Below are positions 47,281-58,705 of a stretch of 64,000 bases of DNA, piece by piece. The translations under genes and the position numbers were made by a program. Origin of the DNA: Panaeolus papilionaceus (taxonomy: Eukaryota; Basidiomycota; Agaricomycetes; Agaricales); contig JADNRZ010000025.1 of the NCBI GenBank assembly GCA_015501605.1, positions 558,001-622,000 of the forward strand, given 5' to 3'. Position 1 is the stretch's first letter. The number at the start of each line of letters is the position of its first letter. The notes beneath the pieces are model-generated. The model was not told where the DNA came from. It ran no database searches and worked only from the letters and a program-made list of their open reading frames with translations.

Positions 47281-48642
47281 ATGGACTTTATTCTCTCCTC
47301 TCCTATCGATGACAAATGTGTTATGGAGATGGAGACCGATTCTGCTAATGCTCTGTACTACGAATATCTTGACGAGGAGCTTTCAGCGATTAACCACTAT
47401 ATGGAATCAAGCATGCCAAAACTCCTGTCCCCACCCATTGTTCTTGCCAATAGTGAGTCCCTTGTATGTATTAATGTTCTCTGAATGACATATTTTATAG
47501 ATGGTGCCCTTCGCCTCTGTGAACTCAATACCAACCTCCTACAATTTTTCTCAATGGATATGTTGATTTCTTGGAGTCGTGTTTGTTCCACAACTCGCTG
47601 TTCCGTCAGCAGCGCTCTGGAGCGTCTATTCAAGGCTGAGCCTTGGCTTCGCCATGTTCTTTTAGCTTCCGAGATATATGGCTTCCGTTACATGCTAAAC
47701 AAAACCCAGGCCGTGGTTTCGGGATCCGTTGCTCTACAGTGCCTCATTCGGGAACATTTCACCAATGTGGATGACCTTGATGTTTATTGCTGTAACAGTT
47801 CGTTTTCAGAGTGGCTGGATTACCTTTCTCAGCTCGGGTTCTCATTGGACATGAATAGTGTTAAAGACTACAGTCACCAGCGCAGTCCTGATGGTGAACC
47901 CATTTTTGACTGGATTGGAACATTCAGCAGGTCTGGATGGACAACCAAACTTCAGCTCATTGTATGTAAGAATTCCCCCCTTGAAGCTGTTATGGGCTTT
48001 CACTCAAGTACATGGTTCATCTCTGTCAATGCTCTTGTCATGCTCATCTTTTTTGCAGCTGTTGTTGTCAATATTATGACAGGCACCCACATTTACTGTG
48101 CATTTCCGAAGGCTACGCTTTGTCAAAAAATCAGCCTCATTATTTGCAGTGCTCGCCATCTTGTGGACATGCCCTATCTACAAAAATATGCCTCTCGTGG
48201 TTACGAGATTGTCCATCATGGCGCGCCTGGCACTTTTGAAACCTGTCATGCAACTTTTCCAAGCAGTGTCCGTCACTTTGGCGATTCACTGTCGCTCAAA
48301 TTACAGCTTCACCCTGTCCTCCCCGATATTTTTCAAAGTGTTGAACATGTGGAGTCGCAGTATTGGAGCTTGAATTTCATACTTTCCAGGAAGCAGAAGT
48401 GGTTGGCATTCGTCTGTTATCATATGTTCTGCACACCTGACCTTCAGCTTGCGCACATGGTCCCATCCAGTCGAATTGCTAAAGCACTCGACATCATTGT
48501 GCAGAGTGACCTCTCTGACTCCCCGACTCATACGTAAGTGATACCCCTTACCGCTCTTTAGTCCTTTCGCATATTTTAACACCTGTCCACTAGGAACTGT
48601 GACTGTCTGCTTGTTGATATAATGCAAGCCATGTATTCTTAA
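47281..48642 (+). CDS. F-box/nucleotidyltransferase-like protein B
   Basis: The chosen ATG at 47281 gives MDFILSSPIDDKCVMEMETD; an in-frame ATG at 47197 is an alternative. After an intron come LLQFFSMDMLISWSRVCSTT (F-box-like), QAVVSGSVALQCLIREHFTN and VDDLDVYCCNSSFSEWLDYL. The GS...DLDVY pattern is what is expected of a nucleotidyltransferase fold, though activity is unproven. The next exon reads TVVVNIMTGTHIYCAFPKAT and ends DSPTHT. GTAAGT at the TAA allows splicing to a last exon, NCDCLLVDIMQAMYS, ending 48642; unspliced, the stop is 48537. The same layout as the gene at 45369 suggests an old tandem duplication. Confidence 0.6.
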
Positions 48643-49409
48643 GTCGTTTGGTATCTGCTTATCCATTTCTTGCCTCCTTGGAGCACAGGGCTATGTTGTC
48701 ACTTGTATATCGCATTCATTGTTCCTCGTTTTCTTGTAACATCACCCACTGCATCCAGATAAATATTAGACATAATAGACAACTTGTCCTTTTGTTCACA
48801 AGTAAACGCTTTTGTCCTAGTCTATATCTTTAATTGAGTTCTCTTTAGCAGCGGTTACGTGCTGCTAATCCCCTCACTAGGAAAATTTACCCTGACTTCT
48901 CAATGCCCTCCTCTTCCGAAGTCATCCACGTGTCGCAATCTTCCTTTCACCACCACGGCTAATCTGTGTGCTAGACTCACATATCGTTTCCCAATTAATT
49001 CTGATTTGATATCGAGCCATCGACGCTATCGCTTCGACTTTGCAGTCTTGTCCTGAATGGCCCTCCTGTTTCAGGAAGCGCTCTATGCATTTTTCTTATA
49101 TCAAAGTGCTTCTGTTGGGCATATGATTTCTTTATTGAGAAATACTACTACTAAACACATTTATCGCATTTAAGTGCTATCCCTCTAAAGGAAAAAGTGA
49201 ATTAGAAGACATCTGTATTGCCGAGGACCACAGTATCAAGTTCAGGGAATTAATGCATGTCCCCGTTCATGTGCTCTGAACATCGTACTTGCTCTTAAGA
49301 TGTCACTTCCGCCCACTCATCTATTCCTTTGCGTCATTTGCTACTGCCTATCTGTGAGTCCCTTTTCAATTTTTATTATCATAGCCCTCATCATTTGTGT
49401 AGGTGCTGC
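48643..49409. other. intergenic, AT-rich
   Basis: No supported gene. Short hydrophobic frames only. Confidence 0.4.
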
Positions 49410-49964
49410 ATGGCTGAATGCACCACAGCCCCCAGAGTTCCAAGAAAGGTTTTGGGTTTTTCCTGTAAATCTTTGCCCTTTGAATCAACACGATTTCGTC
49501 AGTATGCAACATCAACTGAGCTGTGCTATGAACCCTTTTGCATCTGGGACGGTCAAGCACCATATCTCATTACACTCAAACATCAGGCAGGCGGCCTCCT
49601 TGGTGTTGTGGACAGCCTACATGGGCACCGTTTGCGCCTTCTGCAGGAATACGAGTTCGACTGCTTGGGACACTATTCTGTGTATCCTCTTGCTGCATTT
49701 GATTCTGAGCTTTGTAGCGAGCTCCGATTGTTAATGGAGGAATGGCGTGCTCTATCCCACTCTGTTCAACAATTGGATGCAGGAGTGGGCATTTTCTCAC
49801 AGCTCAGTACATTGCTTCGTGATATGAATATGATAATGTGCGACCATCATCAACAATGGTTAGCCATTTGTATTGTCGCATTGTTGCAGGATAGACAAGC
49901 TATTGACGAGGGGGGGAATGCATTCTTAGAGCTGTTTGCACGCAGATGGGGCCAGGTGTATTGA
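49410..49964 (+). CDS. unrecognised ORF, 184 residues
   Basis: The frame starts at the ATG 49410 (MAECTTAPRVPRKVLGFSCK) and runs to TGA 49962-49964 (FLELFARRWGQVY). The frame is also open upstream through an AG-GTGCTGC acceptor-like site, so a 5' exon is possible. It has a moderately hydrophobic C-terminal helix (WLAICIVALLQDRQ) and seven or so cysteines. I do not recognise a family. Its place, on the same strand just left of the Helitron reading frame, suggests it could be part of the same accessory block. Confidence 0.4.
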   Translation: MAECTTAPRVPRKVLGFSCKSLPFESTRFRQYATSTELCYEPFCIWDGQAPYLITLKHQAGGLLGVVDSLHGHRLRLLQEYEFDCLGHYSVYPLAAFDSELCSELRLLMEEWRALSHSVQQLDAGVGIFSQLSTLLRDMNMIMCDHHQQWLAICIVALLQDRQAIDEGGNAFLELFARRWGQVY

Positions 49965-50269
49965 TTGATGTCCTAAACATGGTCATTTTGAAAAAATACA
50001 TGCATATATATGTAGTTCATCATCTCTCCAATATTATATGTACCCCGAGACATCCGACACATTAGAATATATTTATTTTGTCGTGCGTCTATTCATTTGT
50101 GTCAAGTTCAAGTGAAATTCAAATTCAAATCAGATGCGGAAAAGTGGTCACATGAATGCTTATGTGAGTTCGTATAATTTTGCCCGGTTTTAGATAATTG
50201 TATGTATATGTTTGGTAATTGTTGAAGTCTCGCGTTCAAACTTTACACTGGTCTCTACCAACCTTCATC

Positions 50270-52646
50270 ATGTTATATGTCGTGCACGCTCACATTATAT
50301 TGTTGTTCATAATTATCTCACAATGCATTCAATACTCGTCTGCTCCTTTTAACTGTGGCAATGACCGCATGACACGTTTATCATCAATGAATCAGCTTTC
50401 ATTCGTATCTCCCTCATCCTTCTTGTTAAAGGTCAATAACTTGACAAACACTACCTTCGTTGCTTGTGTACCTGACGTTCACTCTGCAAGAAGTGATTTT
50501 TATGACTCTCATTCTCTCATACCAAATGCTTTAATGCAACCTGCCCTGCAGGTACTTGGACATATGATAAAAAGTCTGTCTAATGTTGGATTACACTATC
50601 CGCAGAAATGGATTCTAGGTACCTGGCAAGCCATTCCTGGATTCCTTGAACGTTTCTGCATTGTGCAAGCGACGCTGTTATCTGTTCCACCTCTTCATCA
50701 ACTCTATTTTGTATTATTTCGCCGACGTTACTATGATCTGCCTCTGCTTATGCGGCGTTTGTCTATGAGATGTCATGACTTTCGTGCTGCACTCCAGAAA
50801 ACACGGACTATGGATGTTCTGATTTGTGAATCGCTACGTCGGTTGGCTCTTCTGGCAAGATACCATTGGGTTTTGCACTGGGCAGTATTTGTGTTGTGGG
50901 TTTGCAACGCAGTATCACTTTCCTTTTACTCCTGTTATTTGGATAACGGTACTAGATTTTTGCGTCGTAATGCATATGCAGATACTTCTCTTTTGTCGAC
51001 TTTTACTCAGCATTCTGGACGCATATACCCTGATGGAGGTGGATGCCCTCGATACATATCTTTTGATGATCTTGCTCAATTTATTGATGAAGAACAGCGT
51101 GATGGATACACTCCTGATTCTAGGTTCTTATATGTCACTGCAACTGATTCCGAAGGGGCTCTTATCTATGACAAAAGTGACTATTGTGTAGTCTGTATTC
51201 CTCTTCAAGATGCTGTGAGAATAATCCCCCTTCTAAAGGCGCGTTTATTGCTTGCGACTCATGGGTTTTGTGGCCTGCAGAGGAAACCCGTTCAAGATCT
51301 TGTGTCATTATGTGCAGCACATTCTTGCTCAGTCTGTTTAAGTCAAGTTATGGTCTTCAAGAATGTCCCTTCAATTGCCAATCTCACTGCAGATCGTGTT
51401 GCTAAACACCGCAACTATGAGCCTGAGGTGGTGTCATTCTTTCGGCACCATGATTTCCCATTACCAATCTCTGACACAACCTGAGATTGGATTATTCGGA
51501 ATGTTTGTTCTAAGATGTCACCTTCCTTGCTTTCTGAGGCTGGGTGCGCAATATGTGGCCTATTAAAACCATCCAAAGATTTGTTACCCTTGAGCAAAAT
51601 AGGCAAACTTTTGAGACATTTGAATGCTCCTGGCATTACCAGAAAAGAGCGACTATCTTCAGATCAGCTCATAACAGATCTGAAGGGTCCTGTTCTTGAC
51701 AGAAAGTGCACAATGGCATGTCAACAGTGTCGGAGATCCCTCTTGAATGGCGCTGTTCCAAAGCTTGCTTTGGCAAATGGATTCTGGCTGGGTGATGTCC
51801 CCTCTCAGTTATCGTGCTTGTCTTATGTGGAAAAAATGCTCATCGCTCGTGTCCGTCATACTTGTGCCTATGTGAAGGTATCATCGGGTCAGCGAAAAAT
51901 GAAGGCTAATATAATATCATTCAAAACCCCTATCCCAAAGATGTATTCGGTTCTGCCTCCTCCACAGGAGGACATGGATGAAGTATTAGCAGTTCTTTTT
52001 ACAGGACCATGCAAACCAACATCTGCCGATCTTCTCCGTACACCAGTCTTTGTTAGACGCAATCATGTCCTCAATGCGCTCGAATGGCTAAAACTGAATC
52101 ACTCAGACTATGCTGACATTGACATCTCTGCGGAAAATCTGGCTACCTACGAAGACAATCGACCACCTGTTTCCATTGAGTATCGTCAAACAGATGTCAA
52201 TAATGTACTGGAGGGCACAAGTGTTTTTGACAATGAAACGGAGGACGGCACTGAGACAGGCCCTTGCAGTTATTCGGTCCATGCACTTACAGGAGACAGT
52301 CTCGAAACTATGTTGCCATGTCAGATTAAAGCGGCTGCAATTCGTCATCTGGATGCTGGTGGCAGAATGCTTGCTGTAGGTCATGCAAAAGAACCAGAGA
52401 GCATATGGAATAACGAGCAGCTGTACCCTCAAATGTTCCCTTGGCTTTTTCCATATGGCCTGGGAGGGCTTGGCCTAGGCACACTAACTGACACTCTCCA
52501 TAAACATCACTTGTTGATGTATCATGACTTGAGATTTCAACTTGATATTGATTTTCCCTTCGTAGCTTTCAGTCACGAACAAATTAAATCAAGCACAGGT
52601 CGAAGCTTTTTGCTCGTAAACCAATCACAATTCCAGGACATGAGTG
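50270..52646 (+). pseudogene. Helitron protein, N-terminal part (DUF6570-like and start of Helitron N domain)
   Basis: The first ATG of the frame is at 50270. The early part is unrecognised, then LLATHGFCGLQRKPVQDLVS and CAAHSCSVC (zinc-ligand-like). A TGA at 51482 breaks the frame. It resumes SPSLLSEAGCAICGLLKP, KCTMACQQCRRSLL and LALANGFWLGDVP, the layout seen in Agaricomycete DUF6570-Helitron proteins. Next come TPVFVRRNHVLNALEWLKLN, YPQMFPWLFPYGLGGLG, HKHHLLMYHDLRFQLDIDFP and LVNQSQFQDMS. At 52646 a 3.59-kb element interrupts the codon. The reading continues at 56234 with SEHLLSVDWPVMENL. The product is therefore dead as a single protein. Confidence 0.8.
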
Positions 52647-52663
52647 CACCTCTATGAGCCACC

Positions 52664-53848
52664 TTCATACATGAACCACTGGGTTTAGGCAGTCTGCCCT
52701 CATGTGTCCAGACTGGGTTTTGGCAGTGGGGTCTTAGGCAGTCAATCTGCAGGAGAAACATAGATAGTGGACCTTTAGAATAGATAAGAGTGAAGAGCAT
52801 AGATAATGGTCCGGGTTCTTAGATTTCATGGGTAAATACATGTAAACAAACCTTCGGCCTAGATTTAGCAGGGGAAACCACAATTATGCATTTCCGGGAC
52901 ACCACACCTGGATATCATGGGTGGTAGTGCTATAACATATTTCTATACATAGATATACACCTTCCTAGATAGTTTCCCCCCCGGAAATACGAGGGGAATG
53001 GGTGGATGCAGGAGGATGCATCTGGATGTAGTTTTGATTTAATTAAATGTGCCCCTATTTGCACATCAAATCTTCGTCCTAATCAGGGATATTAGGATGA
53101 TGTCATTGATTCCATTAAATCTAATAATAGCTCCTTAATTAGTCTTCGCTTTTTTAGGAAATTGGCATCACTGATGTGCTTTCAGGTACAAATGACATCA
53201 CACTAATTAATATTCCTCCCCCACCATTATTGCAGCATTTATTCCACCGCTTTTTGGGCACTTTTATATGGATATGTATATATCACTAGAATGCTACAGT
53301 TGCCTAGTATTTGAATCTGATTTTTACTTATTTAATTCCCTCCAGTAGATTGCCCAAAACAGCTCCGCTTTTTTGATAATCAATAGCCCCTATTTATTAG
53401 TAGCATTATTACTGCTGCATTTTCCACCGCTTTTTTGGCTCTTTTTCTGCACACCATATATACCATTAGAAAGCTATAAGTGTCTAGTTTAAGAATATAT
53501 CCTTGTATCATTACTATCCTCACTGGGGACTGCATCATTCAATTGCGCTTTTTTGGTAATTAAATTAGCCCCTATCTTTAATTACATTTCTTTGTGCATC
53601 ATTTGTATTTATTCCCTTTATTATTTTAATTGACATGTATATATCACTGGAAAGCTACAATCGCCTACTTTCAGAATCTGAAGACAGAATAGAAATGTTG
53701 TGCTTGTGGAAGGAGCAATTCCATTTCGCATTTTGGGTATTAGAGCGTGGGAACACCCTTTGATCCTCCTTCTCCTCCTCCCCCTTCCGCTTTTTTGGCT
53801 TCATTTCTCCACACTCCCTGCAGCTATCAACCTGAAACTTGGCACACC
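52664..53848 (+). repeat. left terminal inverted repeat arm
   Basis: About 1185 bp, near-identical to the complement of 55033-56216 wherever I compared. The outer 90 bp repeats a GGGTTTAGGCAGTC-like phrase three times. Inward it carries a CGCTTTTTTGG-type motif six times (near 53147, 53247, 53365, 53427, 53545, 53787). Several copies are followed by a phrase like ATATATCACTAGAAAGCTA. Confidence 0.88.
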
Positions 53849-55032
53849 CCTTCATAAACGTTATTAAATGGCTCTTACCAGCCCAATAGTGAAAATACAC
53901 ACTATCTTGCTTTCCATCAACATATTAATATATATTCAATTAAATTGCTAAAAAAGCGCACCAAAATGTAAAGCTTCTGTATGATGTATGCCAGTAAATG
54001 ACATTGCTATATCAATATTGCATACTTCAGTTCTGAAATCCAATGGAAGTGTATTATATATCCCTATATTTGCATGTAGAATTAGCAAAATGGACACTCC
54101 TGTGAGTCTGGACTCCTGTGGGTTTTTCCATCAGTATTTCACTCCATATATACATCTTTAGCATTGTCTAAGCGTTCATATACACCATATGTAACGTTCC
54201 ACACACCCCAATACCTGATATATTGAGCCACATTTGTAATATTGGCCATACACAAATGCAGACGTTAAAATACACTATTCTGCACTTTACTACACCATAG
54301 CAGTCCTATTTATACTTCATAAATAGCAGGAAACGAATATATTAACTCTAGTTACACGATGCAAAAAACCCCAAGTGATTTGGACAAGTATAGCCATCTG
54401 TATGTTCAAAATGGTGTGCAACCATCATAGTTGATGATAGGTGTTTCAAGAATACATACCATCACCACTCCATCAAACTGCTTCTGACCGCTTTTTTAAG
54501 GCTCTACCTTTCCACAATCATCCAAATCACTTCAAACCTTTTGTGAACATTACATATCATGTCTCTGCATCCATCTATACGTTCTGATTAAATTATTTTG
54601 TCTCTGATCCTCTGTCATAAGCTTATCAGTGGAAATGTGAATGATTTTGAGACCTGCTCAGAATTCTTTGGGGGTGGGCTAGTTTTGAAGGCACGATTGA
54701 AGCGTCGTCAGAACAGTTTGGAGCATGTTGAAGCGGTCAATATTGATGAAGATATTCACAGATTACTATTCTACATACCCTGAGGTAGCATTTAGTGTTT
54801 TCTATTCTATTACTTGATCTTTTGAAGCGGTTGAGTGTCAATTTCAATGCTTTTACATGTTATGAGTAATATTCAAACGTGTTTTGAGCAGTAGAGGAGC
54901 CAAAGGAATGTATTATTAGGTATATATGGTGCAAATATGGTATTTTGATATGTAACTGGTGAATAGAATGAGTGGAACCTCTTCAATTTGTATATAAGCG
55001 GAGATATGGACATACATATGGTATATATAAAA

Positions 55033-56216
55033 GTGTACCAAGTTTTAGGTTGATAGCTGCAGGGAGTGTGGAGAAATGAAGCCAAAAAAGCGGAAGGGGG
55101 AGGAGGAGAAGGAGGATCAAAGGGTGTTCCCACGCTCTAATACCCAAAATGCGAAATGGAATTGCTCCTTCCACAAGCACAACATTTCTATTCTGTCTTC
55201 AGATTCTGAAAGTAGGCGATTGTAGCTTTCCAGTGATATATACATGTCAATTAAAATAATAAAGGGAATAAATACAAATGATGCACAAAGAAATGTAATT
55301 AAAGATAGGGGCTAATTTAATTACCAAAAAAGCGCAATTGAATGATGCAGTCCCCAGTGAGGATAGTAATGATACAAGGATATATTCTTAAACTAGACAC
55401 TTATAGCTTTCTAATGGTATATATGGTGTGCAGAAAAAGAGCCAAAAAAGCGGTGGAAAATGCAGCAGTAATAATGCTACTAATAAATAGGGGCTATTGA
55501 TTATCAAAAAAGCGGAGCTGTTTTGGGCAATCTACTGGAGGGAATTAAATAAGTAAAAATCAGATTCAAATACTAGGCAACTGTAGCATTCTAGTGATAT
55601 ATACATATCCATATAAAAGTGCCCAAAAAGCGGTGGAATAAATGCTGCAATAATGGTGGGGGAGGAATATTAATTAGTGTGATGTCATTTGTACCTGAAA
55701 GCACATCAGTGATGCCAATTTCCTAAAAAAGCGAAGACTAATTAAGGAGCTATTATTAGATTTAATGGAATCAATGACATCATCCTAATATCCCTGATTA
55801 GGACGAAGATTTGATGTGCAAATAGGGGCACATTTAATTAAATCAAAACTACATCCAGATGCATCCTCCTGCATCCACCCATTCCCCTCGTATTTCCGGG
55901 GGGGAAACTATCTAGGAAGGTGTATATCTATGTATAGAAATATGTTATAGCACTACCACCCATGATATCCAGGTGTGGTGTCCCGGAAATGCATAATTGT
56001 GGTTTCCCCTGCTAAATCTAGGCCGAAGGTTTGTTTACATGTATTTACCCATGAAATCTAAGAACCCGGACCATTATCTATGCTCTTCACTCTTATCTAT
56101 TCTAAAGGTCCACTATCTATGTTTCTCCTGCAGATTGACTGCCTAAGACCCCACTGCCAAAACCCAGTCTGGACACATGAGGGCAGACTGCCTAAACCCA
56201 GTGGTTCATGTATGAA
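55033..56216 (-). repeat. right terminal inverted repeat arm
   Basis: About 1184 bp, the complement of the left arm, with the same six motifs as CCAAAAAAGCGG-type words (near 55084, 55323, 55441, 55503, 55623, 55724). High similarity over more than 1 kb points to a young insertion or to ongoing arm homogenisation. Confidence 0.88.
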
Positions 56217-56233
56217 TCTAGCTTACAAGGCTG

Positions 56234-58705
56234 ATGAGTGAACATTTATTATCTGTTGATTGGCCAGTAATGGAAAATTTGGCTAGAAAAATAGAGCGGG
56301 GTGAGCATGTGGTTCCAACTGAACCTGAGGAGAAGAAATGCTTTCAAATTCTGAATGATTTAGATGCTATGACAACAACAATGCATGGCTCAGTTGTGAG
56401 CAAGAAGGCCATGAGAAATGAAATATGGTCTTTGATCTGCAGAATTGGTGCACCTTACTGGTACATCACATGATCTCCAGCTGACGTTCACAACCCTATA
56501 TGTGTATATTTAGTGTCATCTGGTGAAAATTTTAATCCTGTGCCCTGCTTATGCTGACAGGCTGAGAGTAGTCTGCCAGAATCCAGTAGCATGCGCCCGT
56601 TTTTTTAATTTTGTGGTTACTACTTTTATAGAGGATGTTCTTGGATACAATTCATCTAACATTGGTGCCTATGGAGTGCCCAATGGATATTATGGTACTG
56701 TTGAGCAACAAGGCAGACTCTCCCTACACTTACATCTAATGCTATGGATAAAAGGGACCTTGTCTCCCCAGGAAATGCGGACAAACTAACTTCCGAAGAT
56801 GCCGGTTGGAAGATAAAAATTACCAACTGGTTAGACTCTTGTCAAGTAGGCCAGTTCTTGACAGGCACACATGCAGAGATAAGCAAGAAATCAACAGAAA
56901 GGAAGGCAACTGATGGGTATGTGCCTGCCACTGAACAGATGCCTACACCTCCTCCATTAAAGTGTAAGAATACCGCACATGCCAGTGAGCCCAACATGTC
57001 ATGCTCTGATTGCACTGCTTATAACAATTGGTCTGCACATTACTGTGATACTGTAGACGAATTACTTCTGCTGTCTAACATGCATACCTGCATGAGCTCA
57101 CTGGGTAAGGAGGGAGTTCAGAAAAAAAGAACATTTGCATCCTCCGCATGTATGGACAACAAATGGGGAAAATGCAAAGCACACTTTCCACACCCCATTG
57201 TTGAAGAAACACATGTCGATAGTACTGGTTGTGTTATAATGAAAAAACTAGAACCTATGATGAATACAGTCACACCTTTGTTAACATATTTGTTTCGGTG
57301 TAATACAGATGTAACCAGCCTGGCTTCTGGTACAGCAATCAAGGCAGTTGTGATGTACATATCTGATTACATCACAAAGTCAACGCTGAAAACACATGTT
57401 GTGTTTGATTCGATTAGGTCTTTGTTCCTTAAAAATAGTGAAATGCTTGGTGGAGGCCTATCCATGCAGGAGAAAGCACGGAAATTCATGACCAAGGTTG
57501 TCAACATGATGAGCGCTAAGACAGAAATGGGAGCACCCTTGATTAGTATGTATCTTCTGGGACACCCAGATCACTACACTAGTCATATATTTATTCCATT
57601 TTACTGGCAGAGATTTGTATTTGAGGTGAGACATGTTTTCCAGAGAGGGGACACTGATGATGCCAACGATGAGAGAGTTGTCTTGTATAAGAAACACGAT
57701 AATTTTGTGGCCTTGACACATGTTCAGGACTACATATTCAGGCCTGATATATTTGAGAATGTCTCTTTGTATGAATGGGTAAGATGTTATCAACAGGTAT
57801 ATTTCGGTGCTGATAACACCACTGCAACATCATCTGATGATAGGGTTGCTCAAAATGATCCTGATGAGGAACCAATTCAAGATGATGACGACTCATCAAT
57901 CTGTACTGATGACGAAGACAAAGATGAAAGCAATGAACACCCAATTAGTGATATCTGCGGAGAGGAAAAAACAAAAAGGAAATTACCTGCAAATGTTTAT
58001 CGCTTACACAGTAATCATCCTCGGAGTGATAAATATGGAATGTGTTACATCAAAAAAAATAACCTTTGAGTGCCAAGCTTTATTGGAGGCACCCTGCCCA
58101 GGTGCGATAAAGGTGACATGGATTACTACTACAGTGCAATGCTTTCTTTTTTTAAGCCATGGAGATCCGGCATGGAATTGAGAGGTCCTCACCCCAGCTG
58201 GGAAAATGCCTTCTCTGCACACACATTCACTGAAGATGAGTTAAAGCTCATGGATAACTTTAATGTCAGACATGAATGCATGGACTCACGGGACGATTAC
58301 TGCGCTCAACTAAAAGCGGGCGCAGCGCCAGAGCTTATTCAGGGTTGGGGCGAAGCAATGACTGATGCTGCAAACGAATTTGATTGTCATGCATATGGAC
58401 AATCGGATGACAACTCCTTGCCTGACAACTTCACCTGACCTAACAAGTGGTATCTTCAAAAGCTGACCGATATGGGGGAACTTAATGCAGCATTGATGCA
58501 GTCTGGATGGTCCGAAGCCCAACCAACCGTGAATAAGGCTGATGTAAACCAAGCTGAATATATCATAGGACAAATTAAATCTGGTTCGGCTTGGCATTCT
58601 GCTATTGAGAACCTCAGAAAAGCGATGCAAGATAAAAGGATCAATCTTGTGGTAGTGAAAAAACCTTCATCAAAAGTGGACCTTTCCTTTGATGCAAGTA
58701 GTTGA
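56234..58705 (+). pseudogene. Helitron Rep domain (HUH, two-tyrosine), with stops and frameshifts
   Basis: Continues the interrupted frame: SEHLLSVDWPVMENLARKIE, MRNEIWSLICRIGAPYWYIT then TGA (56471-56473) where the family has Trp, Leu or similar, then SPADVHNPICVYL. A frameshift near 56540 leads to ADRLRVVCQNPVACARFF and EQQGRLSLHLHLMLWIKGTL, with the HUH metal motif (HLHLML). A second frameshift near 56780 leads to TSEDAGWKIKITNWLDSCQV, MYISDYITKS (paired tyrosines for DNA nicking) and ending at TGA 58067. The reading goes on in the same frame (VPSFIGGTLPRCDKGDMDYY), hits TGA 58436, and shifts again near 58695 into the helicase frame. An acidic stretch (DDDDSSICTDDEDKDESNEH) lies in the linker. 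Confidence 0.82.

Larger units (their letters stand above)
52647..56233. mobile_element. non-autonomous DNA element with 1.18-kb terminal inverted repeats
   Basis: A 3587-bp insertion flanked by ATGAGTG (52640-52646 and 56234-56240). Removing it with one copy of that 7-mer restores the Helitron reading QDMS-EHLL in frame, which fixes the boundaries. The outermost bases (CACC... and ...GGCTG) pair poorly; good pairing starts at TTCATACATGAACCACTGGG (52664) and its complement ending 56216, and runs to 53848/55033. The centre (53849-55032) is AT-rich and holds no transposase-sized frame. TSD length and long arms recall Mutator-like, KDZ or foldback elements, but no family is proven. Confidence 0.85.

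Noticed and set aside
54598..54783. 61-codon frame inside the long-TIR element as a transposase
   Set aside because: Far too short and without any transposase motif.
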